Positions 18,199-27,630 are shown, numbered from the stretch's first letter. The stretch is DNA of 64,000 nt from an uncultured Prevotellaceae bacterium (GCA_900316315.1 ONCK01000004.1:89478-153477), one strand, 5' to 3'. The notes: a model not told the origin generated them from the sequence alone. Numbers and translations: made by a program.

Positions 18199-18219
18199 TT
18201 TAATTGAGTAATGCGGTTG

Positions 18220-18227
18220 CAAAGATA
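18220..18227 (-). promoter_or_regulatory. Promoter -7 box of the glutaredoxin-like gene
   Basis: TATCTTTG on the minus strand; leader of about 15 nt to the ATG at 18198, which decides the start. Confidence 0.6.
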
Positions 18228-18609
18228 CACAAGTGTTGGCAGAATTGCAAGATTTGTCGATTCATCTGAGCCCCATGACTCTTCGCCTCTCCTGTCTGCT
18301 CAGTGTGTCATGTCATGCTTTGCGATGTATAGGCGCTGAAATCCTGCGATGGTTGCTGAGACTTCTTATATTACCCCATGGTAAAATTGTGCGAATAATG
18401 GCGTTGTGAGGCGAATGTGAAAAGATGTGCTCTCGCGGATGTGCGTTCTGCCTAAGCCAAAGGAAGATTTCCTTTTAGGCCGACTGCGAATACATGTGTC
18501 TTTTTAAGTAAAATATAGGACGATTCTCGTATGCGAAAGTAAATTCTATTTTGAAAGCATAAGGAGATGGCCTGATTTACTCCGAAGTCGCGGATTTTAG
18601 ATGAAAACA
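18228..18609. other. 382-bp intergenic stretch
   Basis: Divergent region between the glutaredoxin-like gene and metY. I see no gene or repeat in it. Confidence 0.5.
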
Positions 18610-18641
18610 TTTGTGTAACATGGAAAACAACACTAATTTTG
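18610..18641 (+). promoter_or_regulatory. Complete promoter of metY
   Basis: TTTG at 18610-18613 and TAATTTTG at 18634-18641 with exactly 20 bp between them, the best-spaced form of the Bacteroidota -33/-7 promoter. Transcription would begin near 18648, leaving a leader of about 122 nt. Confidence 0.75.
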
Positions 18642-18647
18642 CATCAA

Positions 18648-18770
18648 TGCTTCTGTGTGCTGGCGGCAGAAAAGTGCGTGCACATGTTCCTGCTTAAGGG
18701 GTAGTGGTGTGCATGAAGCAAACAGAATTTTGCATGATGAAAATTTAGAAAAAAGTAATATCGGAATCAA
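18648..18770 (+). promoter_or_regulatory. Long structured leader of metY
   Basis: The 122-nt untranslated leader can form a closing stem TGCTTC (18648-18653) with GAAGCA (18715-18720) and an inner TGCACA / TGTGCA pairing. A methionine-linked leader of this length suggests a riboswitch or attenuator, but I cannot match it to a known SAM riboswitch class. No T-rich terminator hairpin is evident before the start codon. Confidence 0.3.
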
Positions 18771-20057
18771 ATGATGGAAAAGAAAAAAGGCCTTGGTACC
18801 ATCTGCGTACAGGAGGGATGGAGGCCCAAGAACGGACAACCCAGAGTACTGCCTATTGTAGAGAGTACAACTTTTAAGTACGACAACTCGGAGGAGATGG
18901 CAGATCTCTTTGATCTCAAAAAAGACGGTTACTTCTATACCCGATTGCAAAATCCGACCAATGACGCCGTGGCGCGTAAGATTGCCGCACTCGAGGGCGG
19001 TGTCGGGGCCGTACTTACGTCAAGTGGACAGGCTGCGACCTTCTATGCGGTGTTTAATATCTGTGAAGCAGGAGACCATATTGTGGCCTCCAACGAGATT
19101 TACGGAGGAACGTACAATCTCTTCAACGTCACTTTGCGTAAGCTCGGCATCGACTGCACCTTTGTGTCGCCCAAATCCTCTGAACAGGAGATTGGTGCGG
19201 CCTTTAAGCCGAATACCAAGGTCCTCTTCGGCGAGACCATCTCCAATCCCTCTTGTGATGTGCTCGACATTGAGAAGTTTGCTCGCATCGCTCATGGTCA
19301 TGGCGTGCCGCTCATCGTAGACAATACCTTTGCGACGCCTATCAACTGTCGCCCCTTTGAGTGGGGGGCCGATATTGTCACTCACTCTACGACGAAGTAT
19401 ATGGACGGCCATGCTTCGCAAGTGGGTGGTGCCGTGGTCGATAGTGGTCACTTCGACTGGGAGGCTCATGCAGACAAATATCCAGGCCTGACCCAGCCGG
19501 ATGAGTCGTATCATGGGATAACGTACAGCCGGCAGTTCGGTAAGATGGCCTATTGCACTAAGATTGTCTCTCAGTTGATGCGCGACCTTGGCTCCATACC
19601 TTCTCCCTTCAATTCCTTCCTGCTCAATCTCGGCCTGGAGAGTCTGCATCTCCGCATGGCTCGCCATTGCAGCAATGCTCAAGAGGTGGCTGAATACTTG
19701 CGGGAACATCCCAAGGTGGCTTGGGTCCATTATCCCGGACTGAGAGGTGATGCCAACTATGATTTAGCCCAGAAGTATTTGCCCAACGGCTCGTGTGGGG
19801 TCATGGCACTAGGCCTGAAGGGAGACAAAGACACGGCGATCAGGTTTATGGATTCACTTAAGATGATCAATATCGTCACCCATGTGGCCGATGCCCGCAC
19901 CTGTGTGCTCCATCCTGCCAGTCACACGCATCGTCAGCTCACCGATGAGCAGCTTAAGCAGGCCGGCATCGCTCCTGACCTTATCCGGCTCTCTGTAGGC
20001 ATTGAGGATGTTGAGGACATCATCTCTGATCTCCGTCAAGCCCTTGCTCAGGAGTAG
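18771..20057 (+). CDS. metY: O-acetylhomoserine sulfhydrylase MetY
   Basis: PLP enzyme of the Cys/Met metabolism family, 428 residues, the usual MetY length. It makes homocysteine (or cysteine-like products) from O-acetyl-L-homoserine and sulfide. Visible are YTRLQNPTNDAVARKIAALEGG, the cofactor-lysine motif THSTTKYMDGH with K209, and the C-terminal HPASHTHRQL ... IRLSVGIEDVEDI. Two ATGs stand in tandem at 18771 and 18774; either could be used. Single gene between its own promoter and a strong terminator hairpin. Confidence 0.92.
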   Translation: MMEKKKGLGTICVQEGWRPKNGQPRVLPIVESTTFKYDNSEEMADLFDLKKDGYFYTRLQNPTNDAVARKIAALEGGVGAVLTSSGQAATFYAVFNICEAGDHIVASNEIYGGTYNLFNVTLRKLGIDCTFVSPKSSEQEIGAAFKPNTKVLFGETISNPSCDVLDIEKFARIAHGHGVPLIVDNTFATPINCRPFEWGADIVTHSTTKYMDGHASQVGGAVVDSGHFDWEAHADKYPGLTQPDESYHGITYSRQFGKMAYCTKIVSQLMRDLGSIPSPFNSFLLNLGLESLHLRMARHCSNAQEVAEYLREHPKVAWVHYPGLRGDANYDLAQKYLPNGSCGVMALGLKGDKDTAIRFMDSLKMINIVTHVADARTCVLHPASHTHRQLTDEQLKQAGIAPDLIRLSVGIEDVEDIISDLRQALAQE

Positions 20058-20076
20058 CTGATCAAGGGGAACTGAT

Positions 20077-20118
20077 TTTCGCCGCCCATTCCCATATGAG
20101 AGGGAATGGGCGGCGAAA
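20077..20118 (+). terminator. Terminator hairpin after metY
   Basis: Perfect 17-bp stem TTTCGCCGCCCATTCCC / GGGAATGGGCGGCGAAA with an 8-nt loop, 19 bp after the stop. No T-run follows. Confidence 0.65.
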
Positions 20119-20645
20119 CGTATATGGGACGCCGCGTGGGGCTCCGTAAGCAGGCTTGTAGTCCGTCAAGAGAAGCCGTCCAGCTGTCGTAGGTGCTTCT
20201 TGCGAAAGACTTCATATCGATGGATCCGTCTGATGGCCAGTCCTCTTCCCACGCCAGTCCTCATTCTGAACTTATTTCTCCCTGTGGCAAGGATATTAGA
20301 GATCTGTGAGCTGGCGTCGGGAAACGGGCGCTCCTCAGTAAGACGAAGTCCCGATCCTGTACGAGGAACTAGCATGCCGGCGTCGGCATTGGGGGTAAAC
20401 ATGATTGAGACGGTGGTGAAAATATTTGATTTTATTGTATCTGTGTAGGTGGAAATCAGGTATTTTTGCTTAAATTTGCGGAATAGATAGGAGAGGTCGG
20501 TTGCGCCTAGCAGGTCTGTGTCGGAGCTGCGTCTGATAAGATATGCCAGCGCATAGGACAGCGTATGTGAGTTGGTGGATACGGTCCACGCTGGCAACTG
20601 CAAGGGACGGATCTCCGTGTATATGTTTATTCGAAATCTATTTGT
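20119..20645. other. 527-bp intergenic stretch before the phosphatase cluster
   Basis: An open frame on the minus strand here looks spurious. A TAAATTTG box at 20471-20478 on the plus strand could be the promoter of the phosphatase genes, giving a leader of about 160 nt, but no -33 box accompanies it. Confidence 0.4.
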
Positions 20646-21395
20646 ATGATGAAAATGAGCAGTTTGTATTGTCATCTCGGCAGTGCCTTGATGCTCGCAG
20701 CCGCTAGCTTACCCGTCTGTGCGGAAGACATTCTCTCCAAAAATCAGATGACTCAGGCCGCCCAGTTCTTGCCGGCGCCACCAGATACATCGGACTTGCG
20801 TTTCCAGAGTGATTTGGCTCAATATCATTGGGGCAAATCGATGAGGCAGACCCCGCGGGGCGAGAGAGCGATCAAGGATGCCAATTTTGATATTCGCTTT
20901 GTCTTCAAGGGCTTCAGCGGGGCTGTGGGTACAGAGCTTACCCCTGAGACGACGCCCAAGCTCTGTCGCCTGATGACTAAGTATTGCAAAATAGCCAGTT
21001 ACGCCGCTCGTCGTGCTAAAAATGAGTATGGACGCAAACGCCCCTACGTGCTCTTTGACGAGCCCACCAGTGTACGCAAGGAGGAAGCCTACTATTACCC
21101 CACGGGTTCGTATCCCTCAGGTCATGCTACGGCAGGATGGGTAATCGGGCTGCTCTTGTCCGAGATATGTCCTGAGCGTCAGGACACCATCATGAGTTAT
21201 GCTTGGCAGTTCGGTCAGAGCCGTGTCATCGTAGGCTACCACTTCCAGAGCGATGTTGATGCCGGCCGTTTTGTAGCCAGCAGCTGTGTGGCCCGCTTCC
21301 ATGCTGATGCCACCTTTTGCAAGGAGATGGCGGATGCCAAGGCCGAGGTGCGTCACCGGCTCGAGACATGCCAGAAGACGAAGCCAGCTCAATAG
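20646..21395 (+). CDS. Class A acid phosphatase (PAP2), copy 1
   Basis: A 249-residue secreted non-specific acid phosphatase with a signal peptide (cleavage probably after CAE or VCA). The complete class A signature is visible: K125-x6-R132-P133, PSGH with H160 (GSYPSGHAT) and S192-R193-x5-H199-x3-D203 (SRVIVGYHFQSD). H199 would be the phosphorylated nucleophile. It is the first of three tandem paralogues (gaps 110 and 34 bp), presumably periplasmic and scavenging phosphate from organic phosphoesters. Confidence 0.9.
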   Translation: MMKMSSLYCHLGSALMLAAASLPVCAEDILSKNQMTQAAQFLPAPPDTSDLRFQSDLAQYHWGKSMRQTPRGERAIKDANFDIRFVFKGFSGAVGTELTPETTPKLCRLMTKYCKIASYAARRAKNEYGRKRPYVLFDEPTSVRKEEAYYYPTGSYPSGHATAGWVIGLLLSEICPERQDTIMSYAWQFGQSRVIVGYHFQSDVDAGRFVASSCVARFHADATFCKEMADAKAEVRHRLETCQKTKPAQ

Positions 21396-21505
21396 TGGCG
21401 CTAAGATTAAACTAGAAGACCAGGGGACAAAAAGCGCCCCCTCTGAACGCCAAGATTTACCGGCATTACACATAGAAATACAATAATAAATCAACAAATA
21501 ATTTT

Positions 21506-22222
21506 ATGAATCATACTTCTACCTTACTTTTTTTGGCTATGGCGCTGTCTATAGGGGGACAGGAAGCAAGGGGAGACTCCTTTCTGACGCGTGATGACAT
21601 GCCCAATGCCGTCAACTATCTTCCAGTCTACCCCTATACTGACGATACACGCTACCTTGACGACTGGGTGCAATACAGCTGGGGCAAGACAGTTCGCAAC
21701 ACTACTCGTGGCCAGCAAGCTGTGGCCGACGCTATCTACTCAGTGTCCAGCATCTCCAAGGGCTTCAACGCTGCCTTTGGCATGACGATTTCAAGTAGCA
21801 ATACTCCTGAGTTGTACAAGCTGCTGACCAAGGCGTTGGGGGACTGTTCCAATGGCACTTATGTGGCAAAAAATTACTATATGCGTAAACGTCCATTTGA
21901 CTATTATGGCGAATCTTCAGCCACGCCCAATGATGAAGCCAGTTTGCGCAAAAATGGCTCCTATCCTTCGGGACATACTACTGCGGGATGGACCTTTGCC
22001 CTCCTTTTAGCAGAAATCAATCCTGCCAGACAGGACACAATTCTCTCTCGCGGTTACCAGTATGGTCAAAGCCGAGTCATCGTTGGCGTACATTATCAGA
22101 GTGATGTCACTGCCGGCCGCCTTGTGGCCAGCGCTGTGGTAGCAAGGCTTCATGCCGATGCCGCCTTTATGGAGCAACTCAAGAAAGCTAAGGCAGAGTT
22201 TGCAGCCAAATCTGGAATGTAA
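21506..22222 (+). CDS. Class A acid phosphatase (PAP2), copy 2
   Basis: A 238-residue paralogue with signal peptide (mature part starts near DSFLTRDDMPNAVNYLP). All catalytic motifs are kept: K122-x6-R129-P130, PSGH with H157 and S189-R190-x5-H196-x3-D200. It is closer in sequence to copy 3 than to copy 1 over the first 40 mature residues (DSFLT-DDMPNAVNYLP is shared). Likely co-transcribed with its neighbours. Confidence 0.9.
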   Translation: MNHTSTLLFLAMALSIGGQEARGDSFLTRDDMPNAVNYLPVYPYTDDTRYLDDWVQYSWGKTVRNTTRGQQAVADAIYSVSSISKGFNAAFGMTISSSNTPELYKLLTKALGDCSNGTYVAKNYYMRKRPFDYYGESSATPNDEASLRKNGSYPSGHTTAGWTFALLLAEINPARQDTILSRGYQYGQSRVIVGVHYQSDVTAGRLVASAVVARLHADAAFMEQLKKAKAEFAAKSGM

Positions 22223-22256
22223 GTTAATGTGTCCAATCTACAAAACAGACTATCAA

Positions 22257-23090
22257 ATGAAAAAGATAACCTTTATTCTATTTGCAATCGGCCTTGTGTA
22301 TTGTTCTGGGGCACAAGCCGACTCCTTTCTCACGGCTGACGACATGCCCAATGCGGTCAACTATCTGCCGGCTCCACCCGATACTGCCAGCCAGCGGTTT
22401 ACCAGCGATTGGCTGAGTTTTACCATGGTGCGTCAGCTGCGCAGTGGCGAGCGGGGCACCCAGGTGCGCAACGACGGTACTCTGAATGCCGTTTACCTCG
22501 GTCGCGTCTTTACTGGGGCGATGGGAACATCTATTACCCGTCGTACGACCCCCGAACTTTACACCTTGCTTCAGAAGCTCATCACCGACTGTCAGCAGGC
22601 TACCCAGTCCATACAATCCAAATACAGACGCAAGCCGCCCTTTGAGCAGTTTAAGGTCAACTCCATGTTTCCCGATCAGCAGAAAGCTTTGTCTGCAAAG
22701 GGCTCCTATGCCTCGGACTATGCCGCTGTCGGCTGGGCAACAGCCCTTATCCTCGCAGAGATCAATGTTGACCGCCAGGATACCATCCTCCACAGAGGCT
22801 ATGAGTATGGTGAGAGCCGCGTCATCGCAGGCGTAAGCTATGAGAGCGATGTCGATGCCGGTCGTGTGATTGGTACGGGTGTTGTGGCTCGTCTCCACGC
22901 TGACGACGCCTTTATGGAGCAGCTTCAGAAGGCCAAAGACGAGTTTGCCACCGTGACGGGGATAACTCCTGTCAGGGCTTATCGTCCCTCTCTGTCAGAC
23001 GGGACAATCTATGACTTGCAGGGTCGGCGTGTGAACGAAACTCATCAGGGAGAAATTTACATCAACAATGGTGTCAAGATAAGAAAATAA
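22257..23090 (+). CDS. Inactivated class A acid phosphatase paralogue (pseudoenzyme) with C-terminal extension
   Basis: A 277-residue paralogue with signal peptide; the frame is intact. The active site is lost at every motif: the K-x6-R-P positions read Q120 and P127-P128, PSGH reads A152-S-D-Y155, and the nucleophile histidine of SR-x5-H is S194, while S187-R188 and D198 remain. It also has a tail from about residue 240 with IYDLQGRRVN ... GEIYINNGVKIRK, a C-terminal module I have seen on many secreted Prevotella proteins and absent from copies 1 and 2. An in-frame ATG upstream (22152) overlaps copy 2; the ATG at 22257 gives the signal peptide. Probably a binding or surface protein (inference). 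Confidence 0.85.
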   Translation: MKKITFILFAIGLVYCSGAQADSFLTADDMPNAVNYLPAPPDTASQRFTSDWLSFTMVRQLRSGERGTQVRNDGTLNAVYLGRVFTGAMGTSITRRTTPELYTLLQKLITDCQQATQSIQSKYRRKPPFEQFKVNSMFPDQQKALSAKGSYASDYAAVGWATALILAEINVDRQDTILHRGYEYGESRVIAGVSYESDVDAGRVIGTGVVARLHADDAFMEQLQKAKDEFATVTGITPVRAYRPSLSDGTIYDLQGRRVNETHQGEIYINNGVKIRK

Positions 23091-23104
23091 GCCCAAATAT
23101 TATA

Positions 23105-24238
23105 ATGTGGGAATATCAACAACCAGTACGTATCCTTTTCGGACCAGGCACCCTGAGTCAATTGGGAGATGAAATCAAGTCGATGGGTGGCCGTCGCGGA
23201 CTCCTTGTGACGTCTCCGGGATTTGTACGCCGTGGCTTGGCTAAGCAAATTGTCAATCAATCGTCAGGGCTGCTCATAGATATATTCAGTCATGTGTCGC
23301 CCAATCCGACGGTAGACGACTGTGATGCTTGTTGTCAAGTGTTACGGCGTCAGAAGTGTGACTTTGTAGTTGCCGTCGGGGGAGGCAGCGTCATGGACTG
23401 TGCCAAGGCGGCTGCCACCCTGAGTCTCCAGTCTGAGTCCTCGACAGCCTATGTGGGGACGGGTAAGGCTTTGCCGCAGGGTCATCTGCCGCTGATTGCC
23501 GTGCCCACCACAGCCGGTACGGGCAGCGAGATTACCTGTGTGGCTGTGCTGTCTGACCATCGGCGTGGCGTCAAGGCCTCCTTTAGCGGCGACGGGCTCT
23601 ATCCACGTCTCGCTATCGTAGATCCAGAGCTCACTTATACGGTACCGCCTTATCTTACGGCTTGCACGGGATTTGACGTCATCTGCCATGCGACCGAAGC
23701 CTATTGGAGCCTGCACCATCAGCCCGTTTGCGATACTCTGGCAGTGCATGCCATGAAGCTCGCACTTGGCCATTTGCTTGAGGCCTTTGATCGTCCTGAT
23801 GACCATGAGGCGCGTCAGGCTATGGCGGAGGCTTCTGTGACCGCAGGCCTGGCCTTTACTTTGCCTAAGACTTCGGCTCCTCATGCCTGCTCGTATCCTC
23901 TGACCAATATGCTTGGCATTCCCCACGGCGAGGCCTGTATCCTGACCATGCCGCTCTTCATCCGCTACAATGTCGATGGCGGCTGTCGACGTGTGGACGA
24001 CTTCGCTCGGCAGTGTGGTCTCACCGACGGATATGCTTTGGCACAATATATCGAGGTCATGCGGCAGCATACGGGTCTGAGGTCGGACCTCCGAGACTTA
24101 CATCTCTCAGTGGAGCAGGTTGACCAGTTGATTGCCGCCAGCCATCATCCAAATCTGCGCAACAATCCTGTACCCGTTACAGATCGGTTCCTCCACCAGA
24201 TGTACTATCATCTGGCAAGATTTGACGCTGCAAGCTAA
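23105..24238 (+). CDS. Iron-containing (group III) alcohol dehydrogenase
   Basis: A 377-residue Fe-ADH family oxidoreductase. NAD(P)-binding GGGSVMDCAKA (92-102) and PTTAGTGSE (134-142) are present, as are metal ligands D191, H195 (GFDVICHATEAY), H260 (SAPHACSY) and H274 (GIPHGEAC). The family includes butanol dehydrogenases and phosphonoacetaldehyde or lactaldehyde reductases; the substrate cannot be read from sequence. It starts 14 bp after copy 3 of the phosphatases and may share their transcript, but a functional link is not obvious. Confidence 0.88.
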   Translation: MWEYQQPVRILFGPGTLSQLGDEIKSMGGRRGLLVTSPGFVRRGLAKQIVNQSSGLLIDIFSHVSPNPTVDDCDACCQVLRRQKCDFVVAVGGGSVMDCAKAAATLSLQSESSTAYVGTGKALPQGHLPLIAVPTTAGTGSEITCVAVLSDHRRGVKASFSGDGLYPRLAIVDPELTYTVPPYLTACTGFDVICHATEAYWSLHHQPVCDTLAVHAMKLALGHLLEAFDRPDDHEARQAMAEASVTAGLAFTLPKTSAPHACSYPLTNMLGIPHGEACILTMPLFIRYNVDGGCRRVDDFARQCGLTDGYALAQYIEVMRQHTGLRSDLRDLHLSVEQVDQLIAASHHPNLRNNPVPVTDRFLHQMYYHLARFDAAS

Positions 24239-24938
24239 GTAGGAGATTCGGGATCTATGTGCTCCGTACGTAGTGCGTGGAGGAAAGAAAGACGGAGGGC
24301 TAACTCTTATAGCCGACCGGCCTAGCAAGGCTATGACTGTCTATGACAGGGCTATTGCAGTCCTTTGGCTGACAATGCGGGAGGGCGAAACTGATGATGC
24401 TTGGCTGCTCAGTCGTCTGAGGGGTAGGGCCGAATAAGCGGCGCATGGCCGATGGACATTGCCCATCGGTCGTACGGAGAATAAGCTAATGTTCCGAGTC
24501 GTGGGAAATAATTTACAAGCAAACGCTTGATTTTCATAGTTTTAAAGTGTAATAGAGCTTGCAGTAAGCTATTGTGATGAGGCTTCGTCTGACTATCTGG
24601 AATGGGGCAAGGGATACTGGCGTCATGCAGCGGCTTTGTCGCACATCTAAGAGGGGAACTCTCTAGTTCCGGCGGTGAATTGGCGGGGAACGCAGTCTCC
24701 ATCGTCGTCCGCCGAACGTCAGCACACAGCTCCACTGCCACTCTCATGGACACTTCTGCAGCCATATGCCCATGTCGGCCATGCTCTAATCTATCCATGA
24801 GAAGGAGGGTATAGGCGAAGTCCAGAGGACGCTCTCTAATAGTTTCTTCTTCATCGGATGACACCCTGCTGCTATCAAGCCTTTAGACTTTGCGGCAGTT
24901 CGGCGCTATCACCAAAGAATTTGCAGAAAAGAGCTGAA
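24239..24938. other. 700-bp non-coding stretch
   Basis: Between the alcohol dehydrogenase and repeat copy C. Open frames on both strands look spurious. Two GGCTAT words 21 bp apart (24329, 24350) hint at the same periodicity as elsewhere, but nothing more. Confidence 0.45.
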
Positions 24939-25226
24939 TTTTTTATATAAAAAAATTATTACTGGAATTTCCAATTCATGTCCGAATGCGTACAGATGAA
25001 AAATTGATAGAAACACCTCTGTAACTTATTGAGAGCCAGTAAATTATAACTAGCATTTGGTCTTTTTGTAACTAATTGGATATCAAGCGATAACGACTCG
25101 CCTTCTAGTTTAAACTACATCGGACCTGGTTTAAAATAAGTCCGACCTTGTTACGCAAACACGGCGTCTTGAATTGACAACACGGCACCTGTATGAGACA
25201 GTGTCTCAAATTTATCATATAAAAAA
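24939..25226 (+). repeat. Dispersed ~285-bp intergenic element, copy C
   Basis: Left AT box TTTTTTATATAAAAAAA at 24939-24955; right box TTTATCATATAAAAAA ending at 25226; 288 bp. Core at about 25096-25165: ACTCGCCTTCTAGTTTAAAC, TACATCGGACC, TTTAAAATAAGTCCGACC, TTGTTACGCAAACACGG. It sits between the 3' ends of the convergent alcohol dehydrogenase and glyA genes and is followed within 75 bp by a 21-bp array. Confidence 0.8.
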
Positions 25227-25300
25227 TGAACTAGAGAAATGAGAATTTGTGTAAAGGGGATGAGCTGCACCGCTATGAAGCTGGGGACATACGCAAGCGA

Positions 25301-25510
25301 CTGCTCGTATGCTCTTGTCAACTGCTTGTCTGCTCCCGCCCCTTGTTCGCTCGCTCTCACATTCTATTAGTCTGCCCCTATCATCTGCTCGTATGCTCTC
25401 GCTACCTATTCATCCGCTCTTGCATTCTGTTCATCCGCTTTTACTGTCAGCTCTTATGATTTCGTTGTCTACTTATACGCTCTTCAGGTCTACTTATCAG
25501 TTCTACAGAC
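25301..25510. repeat. Ten-unit 21-bp tandem array, indel-free
   Basis: Ten consecutive 21-bp blocks without a single insertion or deletion. Theme CTGCTCGTATGCTCTnnnnn: units at 25301 and 25385 share CTGCTCGTATGCTCT, others vary (CTGTTCATCCGCTTTTACTG, CTACTTATACGCTCTTCAGG). Strand-asymmetric, pyrimidine-rich on plus. Frames stay open through it, so two hypothetical heptapeptide-repeat products exist, but no promoter box or conserved start supports translation. The following 25511-25860 shows nothing recognisable. Confidence 0.75.
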
Positions 25511-25860
25511 AATGGATTCAAGGGGCTGAGAAAAACAGACTACCGTGCGCTTCGAGCAATAACTGTAAAAGCCATCGTGCTGCGGTCAATAAGACGGGGC
25601 TACAGCAAAATTGGCGAGAACGAGCTGGAATCTTCTTAACATCTTTGCTGCTGTATTCCGAGGACATTACGATGTGGTCCTCAGCTTCTCTATAATCATC
25701 GCTTTTCGGGTGTTATGGTGGGGTCTTTTAATGCAAGATGCGACGCTTCGGCGCCTGTCTGGGAGGCGTTGCAGACGAAGATTTATTCTTTCTCCCAAAT
25801 CGCTGAATGATACGCTTCTTCCAGCGATTTTTCACGCTCCTAGAACTATTGCGTCGTTCG

Positions 25861-25903
25861 CAAAAAAACAAATAGAGAGGACTCTCATCGTGAGGGTCCT
25901 CTC
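25861..25903 (-). terminator. Rho-independent terminator of glyA
   Basis: On the minus strand a 13-position stem GAGAGGACcCTCA / TGAGAGTCCTCTC with a 3-nt loop is followed by TATTTGTTTTTTTG. It starts 31 bp after the glyA stop. Confidence 0.8.
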
Positions 25904-25934
25904 TGTCTATATCTCGAATAGGGATGTCAGCAGT

Positions 25935-27215
25935 TTACCAAGCGAAGATGGGGTACTGCTTCATGGTTTCATTGACCTCGGCACGTACACTGGCAATGAC
26001 CTTCTCGTCATCAGGATGGTCGAGCACGCGCTCGATAAGTCCGGCAATGAGCTCCATCATGTCTTCCTTGGCTCCGCGGGTGGTCAGGGCAGGGGTGCCC
26101 AGACGGATACCTGATGTCTGGAAGGCTGAGCGGCTGTCAAAGGGCACCATATTCTTGTTGACCGTGATATCAGCGGCTACAAGGGCGGTCTCAGCGGCCT
26201 TACCCGTGAGCTCGGGATACTTGGAACGCAGGTCGACGAGCATGCAGTGGTTGTCTGTACCTCCGCTGACGATGCTGAATCCTCGCTTTATCAGTTCTCC
26301 AGCCAGCTTGGCTGCATTTTTCTTGACCTGGAGGGCGTAGTCCTTGAAGGAGGACTGCAAGTTCTCATTAAATGCCACAGCTTTGGCTGCGATGACATGC
26401 TCAAGCGGGCCGCCCTGGATACCGGGGAAGACAGCGCTGTTGAGCAGAGAGCTCATCATACGGATTTCTCCCTTCTTGGTCTTTTTGCCCCAAGGATTCT
26501 CAAAGTCTTTGCCCATGAGGATGATGCCGCCTCGCGGTCCGCGGAGCGTCTTATGGGTGGTGGAGGTGACGATATGGGCGTATTTGAGCGGGTTGTCCAG
26601 CAGGCCTGCGGCGATGAGTCCGGCAGGGTGAGCCATGTCAACCATGAAGATAGCGCCTACCTCATCAGCAATGGCGCGCATACGGGCATAGTCCCACTCA
26701 CGGCTGTAAGCAGAACCTCCGCCAATGATCATCTTGGGCTTATGAGCGAGGGCGAGCTGCTCCATCTCATCGTAGTCGATGCGACCAGTCTCTCGCTTGA
26801 TATTGTATCCAATAGGATTATAGAGGATGCCGGAGGTGTTGACCTTGGAACCATGGGAGAGATGACCGCCGTGGTCAAGATTGAGTCCCATAAAGGTATC
26901 GCCGGGGTTGAGCACGGCGAGGAAAACGGCGGCGTTGGCCTGTGCTCCGGAGTGAGGCTGCACGTTGGCATACTCGGCGCCAAATAGCCGCTTGACACGC
27001 TCGATGGCCAGCGTCTCGCTCCGGTCTACATTGATACAGCCGCCGTAATAGCGATGGCCTGGATAACCTTCAGCGTACTTGTTGGTCAGGCAACTGCCCA
27101 TGGCCTGCATTACTTCATCGCTAACGAAGTTTTCACTAGCGATAAGCTCCATGCCGCGTAATTGGCGCTGGTGCTCAGCTTCGATAATGTCGAAGATCTG
27201 TGTGTCTCTTTCCAT
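25935..27215 (-). CDS. glyA: Serine hydroxymethyltransferase GlyA
   Basis: PLP enzyme of 426 residues interconverting serine and glycine with transfer of the one-carbon unit to tetrahydrofolate. Motifs: [41 protein letters not shown] and the cofactor-binding [14 protein letters not shown] with K222. Length is normal for the family. It has its own promoter box (27295-27302) and terminator and is divergent from the penicillin-binding protein gene. Confidence 0.95.
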   Translation of the reverse strand: MERDTQIFDIIEAEHQRQLRGMELIASENFVSDEVMQAMGSCLTNKYAEGYPGHRYYGGCINVDRSETLAIERVKRLFGAEYANVQPHSGAQANAAVFLAVLNPGDTFMGLNLDHGGHLSHGSKVNTSGILYNPIGYNIKRETGRIDYDEMEQLALAHKPKMIIGGGSAYSREWDYARMRAIADEVGAIFMVDMAHPAGLIAAGLLDNPLKYAHIVTSTTHKTLRGPRGGIILMGKDFENPWGKKTKKGEIRMMSSLLNSAVFPGIQGGPLEHVIAAKAVAFNENLQSSFKDYALQVKKNAAKLAGELIKRGFSIVSGGTDNHCMLVDLRSKYPELTGKAAETALVAADITVNKNMVPFDSRSAFQTSGIRLGTPALTTRGAKEDMMELIAGLIERVLDHPDDEKVIASVRAEVNETMKQYPIFAW

Positions 27216-27294
27216 GCTCGATAAAATCTCTTCTGGTTTATAAAATATTTTTGTTGATTTGAGGGTCCTTATTCGGTATAAATCTTTTGAGCTG

Positions 27295-27302
27295 CAAAGT
27301 TA
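27295..27302 (-). promoter_or_regulatory. Promoter -7 box of glyA
   Basis: TAACTTTG on the minus strand; leader of about 72 nt to the glyA ATG. Confidence 0.55.
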
Positions 27303-27622
27303 CGCAAAAGAAACCAACTTTCGTATCTCTGCCGAAAGAATGTTTGAAGAGAAAGTGACACGGTTAGCTCATTCTCTTCAAGTACTTCATGCGTAGGGCT
27401 ATGGGGAAAGGGGTACGCCATTGTAGGGCAGGAAAATAAGCAGAGACGGGCGCTTCCTGCACTCTTGATGTTGCGTCTGGGGCGTCGTCGCTTTTCCTTT
27501 TTGGGGGACAGGAGCCTTGCCCCATGACATCATGACGCTACTGCTCAGATTAGGATAGGCTATGCGCTGAAGGGGAAGCGCTTTAATACTCAGAAAGAAT
27601 AGGAGAATTAAGAAAAAGTTGT

Positions 27623-27630
27623 TACCTTTG
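27623..27630 (+). promoter_or_regulatory. Promoter -7 box of the PBP gene
   Basis: TACCTTTG (TAnnTTTG); leader of about 58 nt to the ATG at 27695. Confidence 0.55.

Noticed and set aside
13101..18600. Prophage or integrative element
   Set aside because: Only a lone HTH gene is present; no integrase, att-like repeats at a tRNA or structural genes.
20166..20675. Open frame of 169 codons on the minus strand upstream of the phosphatases
   Set aside because: No recognisable domain; overlaps the phosphatase start and the presumed promoter region.
21405..21420. TTAAACTAGAAG between phosphatase copies 1 and 2 as a solo core fragment
   Set aside because: A 12-bp match to AT-rich sequence is too short to separate from chance.
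24409..24864. Open frame of 151 codons on the minus strand
   Set aside because: No motif, no promoter box and atypical composition.
25301..25510. CRISPR-like array
   Set aside because: The blocks are contiguous diverged 21-mers with no constant repeat alternating with unique spacers, and no cas genes are present.
25247..25695. Two open frames giving heptapeptide-repeat proteins (LLVCSCQ-like and MLLSTAC-like)
   Set aside because: The frames stay open because 21 is a multiple of three; no promoter box, conserved start or signal supports translation.
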